NCBI GenBank assembly: GCA_018340805.1
Contig: JACMZG010001913.1
Span: 29,405,900 to 29,469,899, forward strand
DNA length: 64,000 nt
Direction of reading: 5' to 3'
DNA from: Microvelia longipes
Lineage: Eukaryota; Arthropoda; Insecta; Hemiptera; Veliidae
Part shown: positions 49,401 through 55,289 of the stretch, in pieces
Layout of the letters: each line of letters begins with the position of its first letter
Position numbering within the stretch: the first letter of the stretch is position 1
Position numbers and translations under genes: made by a program
The notes under the pieces: generated by a model
Seen by the model: the letters and a program-made list of their open reading frames with translations, nothing else
Told to the model about the DNA's origin: nothing
The model's database searches: none

Positions 49401-50178
49401 GTATATTTATGAATGTTTATTTGATGATGAAATTAGATATACAGACGTGGATCAGGTTTGCTGTGTGGCTTGCTATAGGTAACACTTTCTATATTTGTTT
49501 GCTCAGTTTTATTCATAGGTGTGTGCACAGCAAGTGCCTTGGCAACCATACAAATTTTTCAGGGCTAATTTAATTTAGCATTACTATGGTATATCAAGTA
49601 GTTTTAGGCACACAGATTACAGAGAATCTCTGGGCTCTGATTGCTTCCAACCAATAATTTGTGTGGCAACACAATGCTACCAACCGTGTCAAAAAATAAT
49701 TGCCCTATTTTAGGTGATTTCAAAGAGGTATTACTGTTACAAGGCATCACCTTCTTTTGAATGAAGTTACTCAATACTAATGATTTTACAAACTATTAAA
49801 GGATTTAAAAAAAAAACTTCACTTAACTTTTAGGGTTCTATGAATAATAATTCATAGAACTCCTTTTTCTCCTATTTCTCCTTAATATAATTAATAAATA
49901 CTATAATAATTAAATATAATTAATAATTTAAAAAAGAGGTCCAAAAAGTTTTTTCTATCCATGAATGTATTTTACAGAAATTAAAAAACACCATCATGGT
50001 TTTGTAATTCCCCACTTATTTTATGCATTATTTATTTTAAAATACATTGGCTTACAAGTCTATTTGGTCTAATCTAATTCTCTGAAATGTTCCAGGTGCT
50101 GTGATCTACATATTTTACAGTATTGGCCACAGTGTAGAGGGTGAGAAGAAAAGAAAACAACTCTCTAATACAAAATAA
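27163..50178 (+). CDS. Cationic amino acid transporter (SLC7 CAT subfamily), multi-exon, N-terminus not found
   Basis: The gene encodes a plasma-membrane permease for arginine, lysine and ornithine of the SLC7A1-4 type. Twelve exon positions joined in phase give about 504 residues, covering the end of TM2 through the C-terminus. Diagnostic stretches are [117 protein letters not shown] and [20 protein letters not shown]. The C-terminus [11 protein letters not shown] with a short basic tail fits. All introns have GT-AG ends and matching phases. Roughly 75-80 N-terminal residues (cytosolic tail, TM1 and most of TM2) are not in any sequence I could recognise, so the first exon(s) lie upstream, possibly beyond position 1. 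Exon 7 exists in two alternative versions. Insect relatives include Drosophila CG5535 and slimfast; which one is orthologous is not settled here. Confidence 0.93.
27985..28405. repeat. Degenerate self-complementary array of TCAA/TCGACTT motifs
   Basis: About 420 bases are packed with variants of TTGATTCAAGTCGACTTGAA. Examples are TTCAAATCAACTTG, ATCGATTCAAGTTGATTGG, GGAATCGACTTGAATATG, CACTCGAGTCGACTTTAG, CTCTAGTCGACTCAAC and GAATCGACTCGAGTGG. The motif is nearly its own reverse complement, so the stretch could fold in many registers. The spacing is irregular at roughly 10-20 bases. An open frame across it is a by-product. Confidence 0.7.
29468..30015 (+). mobile_element. Jockey-type LINE, 5'-truncated 3' end
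   Basis: The frame [20 protein letters not shown], then [34 protein letters not shown] and [12 protein letters not shown] is the C-terminal part of a Jockey-clade reverse transcriptase protein. A one-base shift near 29715 moves the true ending into the next frame, [18 protein letters not shown] followed by TAG at 29767-29769. That PRRLRRxWPRDL ending is typical of Jockey ORF2. A 3' UTR of about 240 bases ends in AATAAACATATAAATAG and an A-rich tail near 30015. The insertion lies sense in a CAT intron. Confidence 0.8.
30164..30539. mobile_element. MITE with 56-bp terminal inverted repeats
   Basis: The left arm 30164-30219 (GATGTAGAAATTCACACAGT then AGAGAAGGGGGCATGGGACA, CAGTGGTCCAACTCCC) pairs with the right arm 30483-30539 (GGGAGTTGGACCACTGTGTA, CTGTGCCCCCAACCCTACTT, TATGAATTTCTACATC). 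About 48 of 56 positions match. Weaker similarity reaches outward to CTAAA/TTTAG. The 260-base interior has no transposase. It is a non-autonomous DNA transposon of unassigned superfamily; the target duplication could not be fixed. Confidence 0.75.
31940..32085. repeat. AT-rich tandem repeat of about 27-bp units
   Basis: TTACTATTAATAATTATAAA and close variants recur five to six times. The units are built from TAATTATAAATTATTA palindromes. It directly adjoins the A-rich end of the SINE at 32089. Confidence 0.7.
32089..32306 (-). mobile_element. SINE family S1, tRNA-related, minus-strand copy
   Basis: Read on the minus strand it starts AAGTCTGCCTCAAGGACGTG then ATCGTATAGGCGTTCGATTT, CGGCAACGGAGGTCTGGGGC, GATTTCGCCAACTTTAAATA, ATTCTTAGAGTATAGTAGAT and GGTTCCTGCAGGG, ending CCGAAATGCCCTAAAATGGG. 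The collinear plus-strand copy at 45385-45635 confirms the family. The head has tRNA-like features, with a GGTCTGGGNTCNNANCCNGGG segment where a B box is expected. The tail has a small stem (TGCAGGGTGAATACCCTG). Confidence 0.75.
32484..32639 (+). CDS. CAT exon 2: extracellular loop and TM4
   Basis: 156 nt, phase 1 in and phase 1 out. It encodes [20 protein letters not shown], a loop with NET (a possible N-glycosylation site at Asn-Glu-Thr) and [15 protein letters not shown]. The acceptor is TATCCAG and the donor G|GTAAAT. The next intron is 618 bases of AT-rich sequence with nothing recognisable. Confidence 0.93.
33258..33362 (+). CDS. CAT exon 3: TM5
   Basis: 105 nt, phase 1 in and out. It encodes [20 protein letters not shown] then [15 protein letters not shown]. 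The acceptor is CTGTTTCAG and the donor T|GTAAGG. The following 974-bp intron has one stretch (33680-33900) with weak resemblance to arthropod repeat sequence, otherwise plain AT-rich DNA. Confidence 0.93.
34337..34489 (+). CDS. CAT exon 4: loop and TM6
   Basis: 153 nt, phase 1 in and out. It encodes [20 protein letters not shown] then [20 protein letters not shown] and [10 protein letters not shown]. The [11 protein letters not shown] segment is among the most conserved in CAT proteins. NFS is a possible glycosylation site. The acceptor is TTTTACAG and the donor G|GTATAG. The next intron (1374 bp) carries a partial family C repeat and family B copy 2. Confidence 0.95.
35480..35640 (+). repeat. 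Dispersed repeat family C, partial plus-strand copy
   Basis: TGGATTTTACACAGCTTTCT, ATGTGTGTGTCTGTTATCAT, AGTAGCTTCCAGTGTCTTAG and AGAGAATTAAAAATTGG match the middle of the family (see 4680-4760). It directly abuts family B copy 2. Confidence 0.5.
35655..35860. repeat. Dispersed repeat family B, copy 2
   Basis: It matches 1150-1380 (AAATCATAGTCTGCTTATCC, AGAGTGGTGCCC, GTGGTTCCCTGTAAAG, AAAGCTGATAAATG, ATAAACGAGCGTTTTTAATC). Its right end runs to within a few bases of the exon 5 acceptor at 35864, so this repeat probably supplies part of that splice site's upstream sequence. Confidence 0.6.
35864..35988 (+). CDS. CAT exon 5: cytosolic loop and TM7
   Basis: 125 nt, phase 1 in and phase 0 out. 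It encodes [20 protein letters not shown] then [30 protein letters not shown] is the signature cytosolic loop of the family. The acceptor is TTTTTACAG and the donor CAG|GTATAT. The next intron (1143 bp) contains a diverged relative of the 21300-21838 element, ending about 37118. Confidence 0.95.
36540..37118 (+). mobile_element. Diverged relative of the 21300-21838 element
   Basis: The right end AAATTTAAGAAGGAGAATTT then TGGTCTACCTTGCATATTA parallels AATTTAAAAGAAGCCGGGGC, TTTTGGTCCACCCTGTATAT at 21787-21828. Interior resemblance is weak and the left boundary is a guess. It ends a few bases before the exon 6 polypyrimidine tract. Confidence 0.3.
37132..37229 (+). CDS. CAT exon 6: TM8
   Basis: 98 nt, phase 0 in and phase 2 out. 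It encodes [20 protein letters not shown] then [12 protein letters not shown]. The last two bases AG complete a Ser codon with the first C of either exon 7a or 7b. The acceptor is TTGTTACAG; the donor AG|GTCTAT is not a strong consensus. Confidence 0.94.
37640..37980 (+). repeat. Dispersed repeat family D, copy 2
   Basis: GGAACCAAAATATTTAACTC, GAAGGTGTTGCC, CCAAACAACTTCTTTTTGCC, TGAAACAGATTTTGATCCAG follow the same order as at 5260-5420. It lies in the intron before exon 7a. Confidence 0.55.
38010..38420 (+). repeat. Degenerate tandem array directly upstream of CAT exon 7a
   Basis: Eight occurrences of an ATCATTAGTGYCTNTANAAA-type core followed by AGTNATTTTNACTCAGCNTTAGGC fall near 38026, 38086, 38131, 38172, 38220, 38285, 38330 and 38366. 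The spacing is 38-66 and mostly about 45. The array ends about 40 bases before the 7a acceptor. Confidence 0.6.
38462..38601 (+). CDS. CAT exon 7a, mutually exclusive alternative of 7b
   Basis: 140 nt, phase 2 in and phase 1 out. It encodes [20 protein letters not shown] then [20 protein letters not shown] and VISGILAG. This is the cytosolic loop between TM8 and TM9 with the start of TM9. The acceptor (a long T-rich tract ending TTTTTATAG) is strong and the donor is G|GTTATT. The reading frame is intact and all conserved positions (FPMPRxLYAMAxDG, TKT) are kept, so it is not a decayed duplicate. Skipping or doubling this exon shifts the frame. The corresponding segment in vertebrate CAT-2 is also encoded by alternative exons. 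7a keeps the usual TKTP motif. Confidence 0.93.
40255..40400 (+). repeat. About 42-bp tandem repeat, four copies, between exons 7a and 7b
   Basis: ATATCAGTGCTTTAATG blocks lie near 40265, 40297, 40340 and 40382, joined by GAGCTTTTTTGTTTTCTGCA. A related string, ATCAGTGCTTTTTGTTTTGC, occurs in the array before exon 7a at about 38221, hinting at a common source. Confidence 0.75.
40981..41018. repeat. Perfect 17-bp hairpin between exons 7a and 7b
   Basis: TCATGCTTTTTCAAGCA, loop ATCA, TGCTTGAAAAAGCATGA. The stem is perfect. GGTTCCT motifs flank it on both sides (ATGGTTCCTCTCATGC, GATGGTTCCTATATGG). Confidence 0.8.
41110..41347 (-). mobile_element. tRNA-derived SINE, minus strand
   Basis: On the minus strand CACCTGTGGTGTAGTGGTTA then AGG is a clear Pol III A box (TGGTGTAGTGGTTAAGG). 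CATGGGTTCAATCCCAGCAC holds a B box (GGTTCAATCC) about 45 bases on, close to tRNA spacing. A non-tRNA body follows, with GTACCACGTCCTTCAGAAGG, GACGTAAAGCCGGTGGTCTC and CTCGTTAAAGATCCCTTACC, a type of body found in other invertebrate SINEs. It lies in the intron between the alternative exons, antisense to the gene. Confidence 0.75.
41558..41656. repeat. Near-perfect 37-bp inverted repeat (hairpin) between exons 7a and 7b
   Basis: GCAATTCTGCCGACTCGTAT and C (41558-41578) pair perfectly with 41636-41656. GGTGTCCCAGGCAGAA (41579-41594) pairs perfectly with 41615-41630. Only a 5-base bulge (CATAC, 41631-41635) interrupts the stem, and the loop is 20 bases. All 37 pairs are Watson-Crick, and the GC content is far above the surroundings. 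Direct repeats TTAGTTGCAAGGT lie outside it at about 41513 and 41825. It may be a recent fold-back insertion or a selected RNA structure. Confidence 0.85.
41886..42255 (+). repeat. 25-bp minisatellite upstream of CAT exon 7b
   Basis: The unit is ATTTTCACTACATTAGTGGT plus AGGAT, repeated about 14 times with few changes. The centre of each unit, CACTA-CAT-TAGTG, is itself a perfect small hairpin. The array ends about 140 bases before the 7b acceptor. Confidence 0.9.
42397..42536 (+). CDS. CAT exon 7b, mutually exclusive alternative of 7a
   Basis: 140 nt, phase 2 in and phase 1 out, identical in length and phase to 7a. It encodes [20 protein letters not shown] then [20 protein letters not shown] and FFTGVISG. 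The acceptor GTATTGGTTTTTTGTGGCAG has a shorter pyrimidine tract than 7a; the donor is G|GTTTGA. It differs from 7a at roughly half the positions, concentrated after the YDG/NDG motif. It has TKTA where 7a has TKTP. Both are complete and in frame, so exactly one is expected per mRNA. Confidence 0.93.
43820..43892. repeat. (AT)n microsatellite
   Basis: A TA run of about 70 bases ends 23 bases before the exon 8 acceptor at 43916. The intervening sequence (AACACCTTAGTGTTGTATACAG) contains a CACCTTAGTGTTG palindrome. Confidence 0.95.
43916..44018 (+). CDS. CAT exon 8: TM9 end and TM10
   Basis: 103 nt, phase 1 in and phase 2 out. It encodes [20 protein letters not shown] then [14 protein letters not shown]. 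[13 protein letters not shown] is a strong CAT signature. The acceptor GTTGTATACAG lacks a good pyrimidine tract and sits right after a TA microsatellite. The donor is AG|GTTTGT. Confidence 0.94.
44165..44790 (-). pseudogene. LINE reverse transcriptase fragment, antisense in CAT intron
   Basis: On the minus strand: [20 protein letters not shown] (the 'YRPISLLPxxxKIxEK' region), a fingers region with [19 protein letters not shown], then [20 protein letters not shown] (RT motif A, DLSKAFDxVxH), [17 protein letters not shown] (motif B, Gly replaced by Cys) and, after a frameshift near 44330, [20 protein letters not shown] and LVDDSTVGL (motif C, YADDT-like with Leu-Val in place of Tyr-Ala). The catalytic core is broken. 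It lies between CAT exons 8 and 9. Confidence 0.85.
44988..45133 (+). CDS. CAT exon 9: long cytosolic loop
   Basis: 146 nt, phase 2 in and phase 1 out. It encodes [20 protein letters not shown] then [20 protein letters not shown] and SELATAIF. The variable hydrophilic loop between TM10 and TM11 is followed by the start of TM11. The acceptor is GATGCTACAG and the donor G|GTAATA. The next intron (1974 bp) holds a SINE, a Helitron end and a TA microsatellite. Confidence 0.92.
45385..45635 (+). mobile_element. SINE family S1, plus-strand copy
   Basis: GTCTGCCTCCATGGCCATGA then TCGTATAGGCACTCGATTTC, GGCACAGGAGGTCCTGTGTT, CGCACCC form a tRNA-like head. ATTTCGCCAACTTTAATTAA, TTCTTAGAGTATAGTAGACG and GAGGTGGTTCCCACAGG form the body, ending GGGCCGAAAGGCCCTAAAAT. 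It is collinear with the minus copy at 32089-32306, so the family is a true interspersed repeat. The tail holds two small stems (GAGGTGG/CCACCTC and GGGCC/GGCCC). Confidence 0.75.
45645..46350 (-). mobile_element. Decayed Helitron-like end and body
   Basis: ACTAACAGTGATACCCAAGC then TTCGCTCAGC corresponds to the Helitron end at 11308-11337 (ACTAGCAGGGATACCCGTGC, TTCGCACGGGC) with several changes in the CTAG and the stem. To the right are two or three diverged copies of a TCAAGATSTATCAATTAG, CTTCTGAGCTGTAAGCACTC unit (about 46003, 46163 and, weakly, 46310). The 5' end was not found; the piece fades into the TA repeat at 46350. Confidence 0.5.
46351..46402. repeat. (TA)n microsatellite
   Basis: A TA run of about 50 bases with a short interruption. 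Confidence 0.9.
47108..47274 (+). CDS. CAT exon 10: TM11 and TM12
   Basis: 167 nt, phase 1 in and phase 0 out. It encodes [20 protein letters not shown] then [20 protein letters not shown] and [15 protein letters not shown]. The acceptor is TTTTGTTACAG and the donor AAG|GTAAAT. A palindromic pair of family C repeats and a long hairpin lie in the next intron (2095 bp). Confidence 0.94.
47390..47720. repeat. Two family C repeats in head-to-head orientation
   Basis: 47390-47540 is a minus copy (GAAAACCACTTGATG, AACAGATAATTCAGGTGATA, TATAAATGAGGGAAAGTAAT). 47560-47720 is a plus copy (CCTCATTTATACTATTAGTA, AGTTTGCACTAAAGATCTAG, AATTCAGGCGTTTTTAAGAC). Together they form an imperfect inverted repeat with arms of about 150 bases. 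Confidence 0.55.
48140..48760 (+). repeat. Dispersed repeat family C, right-half copy
   Basis: TAGCTCCTATTGTGTTTATC, ACAGAGAGTTAAAACTTGAT, GTCTAGTTGTGCTATCC and, after the hairpin, ACACATGTAGTCATATATAG, TGTGCCAAGTTTCATCTCAT, CAGCATTAGATTCATATTTA run parallel to 4720-4980. The hairpin at 48395-48488 interrupts it. Confidence 0.5.
48395..48488. mobile_element. 39-bp hairpin (one mismatch) inside a family C copy
   Basis: ATTTTAATAAAATAGGAAAT then AAACTATCGGCTTAAAGTT (48395-48433) pairs with 48450-48488 with a single C/A difference. The loop is 16 bases. It breaks an otherwise collinear family C repeat and its arms are almost identical, so it is probably a recent fold-back insertion or a template-switch inversion. 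Confidence 0.8.
49130..49355 (+). mobile_element. SINE family S1-related copy next to CAT exon 11
   Basis: CACCACGGAGCTCTGGGATT then CCCATCCCAGG gives a B-box-like region. TTGTTGCCAATTTTAGATAA, CTCTTTGAATCTTATAGTTG and AGAAGGTGGTTCCCGTAGGA, then GTAAGGCTCACTGAAAATG parallel the body and end of the S1 copies. It stops about 15 bases before the exon 11 acceptor (49369). Confidence 0.55.
49370..49478 (+). CDS. CAT exon 11: TM13 and TM14 start
   Basis: 109 nt, phase 0 in and phase 1 out. It encodes [20 protein letters not shown] then [16 protein letters not shown]. VPxxPFxPxxSIFxNxYLM is the C-terminal CAT signature. The acceptor CTATGTTAACAG has a poor pyrimidine tract and lies immediately after a SINE-related sequence. 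The donor is G|GTAACA. Confidence 0.95.
50096..50178 (+). CDS. CAT exon 12: C-terminus and stop
   Basis: 83 nt including TAA, phase 1 in. It encodes [16 protein letters not shown] then [11 protein letters not shown]. The end of TM14 with Y-x-I-x-H-S is followed by a short basic cytosolic tail, typical of CATs. The acceptor is AATGTTCCAG. Nearby AATAAA hexamers are absent; the first I noticed downstream is at 51677, so the 3' UTR length is uncertain. Confidence 0.94.
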
Positions 50179-50528
50179 CTTGCATCTCTGACAAAATATT
50201 ATGCTACATTAATGAAGTTTAAAATAGATTTTATCTCTAGACGATATATAATGTGAAGGTTAGTGACTTTAGGGAGTAAAAAGTGTCTTCTATAATGGGG
50301 TTCAGAGCCCCTAAATTTTATGAGAAAATGTATATTTCCATTTTCTGGATTAAATCTTGCCTTTTTGCCGGTAGACCTATAATTTATAGCAGTAACAGGA
50401 AGAGAGAAACCTCTATCAACATTTTTTTAAACACAATGGTAACTAAAACTAATAATATTGAGAAACAGTAAAATCCACTTTTTGGGCATACTTGCTTACT
50501 CCCTAATAGTAGTGAACATTAATTTAGC

Positions 50529-50569
50529 TTATATATATATATATTATATATATATATATATATTATATA

Positions 50570-50604
<35 letters not shown>

Positions 50605-50607
50605 ATG
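50529..50607. repeat. TA-rich microsatellite
   Basis: TATATATA runs separated by TATTATATA, ending in GTTTGTGTGTGTGTATGTAT. Confidence 0.9.
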
Positions 50608-51302
50608 TTTGTGTGTGTGTATGTATGTAACAAAGCATATTTGTTACTTTCTATATCATACTGTGATATTTTTGCAATCGTTACATTCAAGTAAAAATCA
50701 GGTACCTGGTTAAGTATTTTTAATTACATTTTTGAAGTTTTTAATGAATTCATACATTTTCTTTTTAGAAATTGCTGTTATTTATTTTAATCTTTTAAGA
50801 AAAATTAATGTTAATTTTTTTCTAAAGTTTTTAATCAATTGTTTCTTTCTTGATTGAATTTAAAAATTATGAAACAAAAGTTAATGTTAAATCTAAAGGA
50901 TATTAAAATTATTATATTATTATTTAGATTTATGTACTAATTATTGATAGGTTTATTTATTGTATATTTTTATTTGTTTATAAGTGAATGTACTTAATTT
51001 ATGCTTTAGTAAAGGTGCATTTATTTGACTAAATTTTTCAAATTTTATGAGTACCTAAGAAAAGTAGTTTTTTGGAGCAAGAAAATAATTATAAAGCAAA
51101 AAGCTTTCCAAACTGTTCATTTAAATCACTATTTATGTCTTAATTATTAATATTTCAACTATTTTATAAAATGAGCTCTGAGGAGGCAAAGACTTTTATA
51201 AGCTCTGAGACTTGTTGCTTAGTGTACTTACTTATTTGATTTCAATGTCTCTTGTTATTTTATGGTCTCTATTTGATTTACCCAACTCTATCTACAAAAC
51301 TT

Positions 51303-51304
<2 letters not shown>

Positions 51305-51368
<64 letters not shown>
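51305..51368. repeat. TA microsatellite with GTAT tail
   Basis: A TA run of about 55 bases is followed by GTATGTATGTAAGTAT. Confidence 0.9.
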
Positions 51369-51370
<2 letters not shown>

Positions 51371-54300
51371 AGTATTAAGATAATAAGAACATATTATTTA
51401 ACAACATTCATTTGTAGACCGCGTACAATCAATAGATTTTCTTAGAAATTGTGTTAAGCCGATATGTTGTATTAACTATGAAAAATAGTTTATGTGCTAG
51501 TTATGATTAAGGAGAGATAAGAACATTTGAGAAATTTTCATCAGAAAGTGAGGCTTATGTTTCTTTTAAACTCTTATATTTATGAACTGCCATATTTTTT
51601 CATATGGATGTCATCACTGTTGTAGAAAAGAACAAATCTTTCCAAACGGCAACATTTTAAAATACAGTGATATTTAAATAAAACTGAAAAGCATAATTAT
51701 TCATTAATTAAAAATATTTTATTTAATTTAAAAATCCAGCTTCTTACTCCTGCCTGAGTGCCATCAATGCATTGTTTCTCTACCAAGTCTCTCAAGCCAC
51801 TAAAATCATTTAACTAATTCTTGTTGTATTGATTAATACGACAACAATTACAATTGTTGTTGTATTAACCAATAAAATATGTTTAAAAAAATCCAGCTAA
51901 TAAAAAGAAATGTGATTTAAGAAATACAATTTACTTAAAATGATCTTTTGTTTAAGTTATGTCTGTTGTATATCTATACAATACTAACAGAGACCTATAC
52001 TACAAATGCTGAGCTGTAGTTGTAGTTTGAAGTTCAGTAAATTTAAAAAAAAACACAATTATTGTGGCAACAGTGATTATGCAGTGAACTCTACAAACAG
52101 TGACTTATAGAGTTCACAGACATTACAAGTGTAGTTAAAATTTCCTAAGACCCTGTAGATATGAAATGGGTAACCATGGTAAACAGTATATCGGACATTC
52201 AAAAAAAATCACGGAAATATATTATTGAGTGTAATTATTTTAGTTTTTATTTTAATATTGTATAAAATAGTATTTGTATTATTATTATTTGTAATATTTT
52301 AGTATTGTATTTCTAAACTGTTTTCTCTTTTTCATATCATGGGCTTTTGTAATATTCTCAATATTTCGCAATGTAATTAATTTTAAGTATGTTTTTTATA
52401 ATTTTATTCTTAGTTTTAATTTATTAACTTATATTTTGGCTGTGTTTTATTATTACTTAATTTAAATTTGGTTTTTCTTTTGACAAAATACATCACTGTT
52501 AAAAGACAAATACAACTCATTGATTTCTTTTAAAATAAAATATGATATTTTTTTGATCAACAGTTGTGTATCATCTCTGATTCCTTGACTGTTATCTAAC
52601 AAAAAATAAAGTTTATTGGTAATAATTATATTAAGCTTTGTTTCTAATTAAGTTTAAGAAAACGCCTTTTAAACAGTCTATCTACAATAATTATTATTAC
52701 TAAACCAAATTTTTATCTAAAAGATAATGACCAGTGTCTATTCCTATATTACTATAGATATATTACTAGAGGGGGCATAGCTTATCTCTATACATTAAAG
52801 GGCATAAAATGCCTCATTGAAATCTCCTCCAAGAGTGAGTTAAGGTTTTAATAAAACAATTATTTTCTGCTTACTGCACATTTTTTCTATTTTGATTTGC
52901 ATTTTAAACATTCTACTATATAAGTCACAGTAATTTTGTTCTATTCGTTTGATTATCGATAGTCGAAGTTAGTCAGGTTATTTTTTGATTTTTCAAAATT
53001 CAACTAATAGGGCACCTCTTTTATCATATCTCTATGTCCAAACCAACAAAATAAACAAGCTAATAAGAAACCACTATTAAATTTAGGGTTATAATATATT
53101 TCTGTTAATAATCGTGTTATCATTATCAGCCTTAAAAAATACCCAACATTAAAAGTTCAGCAAAATAGTATTTTTTCAGCCCATTTCTCCTATTTTTATT
53201 TTATAAGTTGTAAAGTATGTTTATTTATCTTTTATGTTGTATAAATAACCAATAATTTGATTTTTAATGATTGTATGTTATTTTATTATATTTAACTTTT
53301 TTTTAAGAAATTGTACTGTAAAATAATAAATAAGATTATGAAGCTAAGATTCTAATAACTGTTTAAGCTATAATTATGTTATATGAGATTTTTAGATTAT
53401 ATATGCTATCTATATGTTTTATTATTTTTTCCTTATCCTTACTGGTACTGTTGGTTTGTTTTTTGAGGTTTACAAATTTTTATATTGTGCCTTAGATTGT
53501 GAAAACTTAAATAATGAATTGTTTCTACACAAAATCAATTTAAAGGCATCAATCCTTACAGTTTATTGTGAATCCAAAACAAAAAAAAAGCAGATAATAA
53601 AGAGAGCTGCCTTAGGAGACTTTCAAGTCATTCTGAAATTTGTAACCTTTTAAAGCACTTTTAGGTGAGACCACATACCGATCCTGGTATTCGATAGGGT
53701 TCTCTTCATTGTGTACTGTTCTATTTTTACAATAGCTTGTAATAATAAAAATTTTGCTCCACCAAGAAATAATTTTGGATAATAACTTTTCATTATTACA
53801 TATTAATATAAATAATAATAATATAATATAAATCATCATTTATTATATAAATATTATAATAAAGTATAAAAATATTAAATAACTAACAATTTTTTTTAAC
53901 TATAAAAAAATCAAAGATTATGTAGTATACCTTGATATACTATATTTAATGTATTACTTAATTGTGGTATACTTAATAATCTTAAAAAAAATGTAGCTTT
54001 TGGTTAAAATAAATCTTTTTAGGCCATCCCACAAGACTGGAGTCTGTGTATGGGGTTTTCAGAAAAATAGTTAAAATAGATTATCATTGCATGAGTTTAA
54101 TGATGAAAAATAAGGTTTTTTGCCCTGTAAAATTTTGTTTTTGGAGTTATGTTTTCAGGTGTATGAGCTAAATATTAAGCTACAAATTTAACAACTTCTT
54201 ATTTTCATAAGTAATTTTGTAGAATTTCTTGTTTCATAAGAGGCGAAAAACGGTATTTGACACAATGAACTGTAATTGTCTGACAATAAATAAAACAATT

Positions 54301-54379
54301 TTTGTCTTATATAGGTATACTGAAGTACAGCGACCTTTGTTTATCGACAGAATTCCATTTTTTAACTGATACTAATAAT

Positions 54380-54482
54380 GCCTGTTAAGAGCCATGTGGT
54401 CCTTAACAATCTGCTTTGGGGACCACCTCAGGTGGTAGTGGCAAAATAATCTTATATAACCTGGGGCCGCTCCTGCCTATAC
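54380..54482 (-). mobile_element. SINE S1-like fragment
   Basis: On the minus strand AGGTTATATAAGATTATTTT then GCCACTACCACCTGAGGTGG, TCC parallels the body region of the S1 copy at 3145-3325 (TTTATAAGATTATTTC, CATCACTACCACTTGAGG). It is short and diverged. Confidence 0.35.
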
Positions 54483-54782
54483 TGGTAAAGAAAGTTATAG
54501 AATAGATTATTTTTGTAAACATGATTAGTTAATAATAAAAAGCCTATTGATTTTATTTAATAATTTATATAATGAATAAATACATTATTTAACTAATTAA
54601 AATAAAACAATTTGTAATGTAAATCTTTAATTAGAAATAAATTTTATTGATTTTATTAAAGGCAACACTTTTTGTTTTGGGTTTACTGTCTCATCTTTTT
54701 TTGTTGAGTCATTTACTACTTTTATCATACGAACCCTTATTTAATACAATTTAAAAGTTAGTTTATTCTATAGTGTTTTGTG

Positions 54783-55073
54783 ATGAATATCCTCGAAGAT
54801 ATAGCCGAACTTTTAGAACACACCCCGCCGGATGTTTTGGAAATTGCTACAAATGCCAAAAAGAGCCTACAACCTGGCAAATCAAGAAGTAGGTATGTCA
54901 AAGAATGGTGCTCAGAGAAAAAAGTAAAGAATGTAAGTAAAAACATTGTGTTAGCGTATTTAAAAGAACTGTCAAACACAAAATCGAGCGCTACTCTGTG
55001 GTCAACTTTCTCAATGATAAGATCTGTAATATCAGTCAAAGAAAATGTAAATTTAAACATTATACAAACGTAA
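54783..55073 (+). CDS. N-terminal domain of a Crypton-like tyrosine recombinase, truncated
   Basis: The 96-residue frame reads MNILEDIAELLEHTPPDVLE, then IATNAKKSLQPGKSRSRYVK, EWCSEKKVKNVSKNIVLAYL, KELSNTKSSATLWSTFSMIR and SVISVKENVNLN before a stop. The order KSRxxYxKxW - VLAYLxELS - SxTLWSxxSMxRSxxxVKxN is the SAM-like core-binding domain at the N-terminus of Crypton-derived tyrosine recombinase proteins common in insects. About eight residues seem to be missing after RSRYVKE, where relatives have an extra helix turn. No catalytic domain (R...HxxR...Y) follows. It may be a decayed transposon copy, or one exon of a domesticated gene; GTAAAT after the VKEN codons could act as a donor. Confidence 0.5.
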   Translation: MNILEDIAELLEHTPPDVLEIATNAKKSLQPGKSRSRYVKEWCSEKKVKNVSKNIVLAYLKELSNTKSSATLWSTFSMIRSVISVKENVNLNIIQT

Positions 55074-55169
55074 TAAGTTTTTCAGCAATGCTAGTTTTGA
55101 TTTATTACTGTTCGCAGATAAAATATTGTGTGGAACAAGGTAGGAAAGGAAACATTACTGACTCATATA

Positions 55170-55282
55170 TTTGCCTGCCTCGGCTTTGCCTCGTCAGTCA
55201 AATTATATATTACCTTCCTCGGCTTTGCCTCGTCAGTCAAAATGAAAATTACCTGCCTCGGCTTTGCCTCTGCAGGTAATTA
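55170..55282 (+). repeat. GC-rich minisatellite, three units of 40-50 bp
   Basis: CTGCCTCGGCTTTGCCTCGT then CAGTCAAA appears three times (about 55175, 55215, 55254), separated by AT-rich linkers; the last unit ends CTCTGCAGGTAATTAAG. CCTCGGCTTTGCCTCG is unusually GC-rich for this region. It lies directly after the recombinase-like fragment. Confidence 0.7.
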
Positions 55283-55289
55283 AGATAGC

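Larger units (their letters stand above)
50179..54782. other. CAT 3' UTR and intergenic AT-rich DNA
   Basis: Two TA microsatellites (50529-50607, 51305-51368) and AT-rich sequence. No coding region was recognised. A minus-strand SINE S1-like fragment lies at about 54380-54480 (TAGTGGCAAAATAATCTTAT, AACCTGGGGCCGCTCCTGCC). The open frames at 53414-53653 and 53612-53839 show no known domain and look random. Confidence 0.6.

Noticed and set aside
53414..53839. Two open frames of 75-79 codons downstream of CAT
   Set aside because: They overlap on opposite strands, have no domain, and match the composition of AT-rich non-coding DNA.
54758..55060. A 100-codon minus-strand open frame
   Set aside because: It is the antisense shadow of the recombinase-like frame at 54783-55073.
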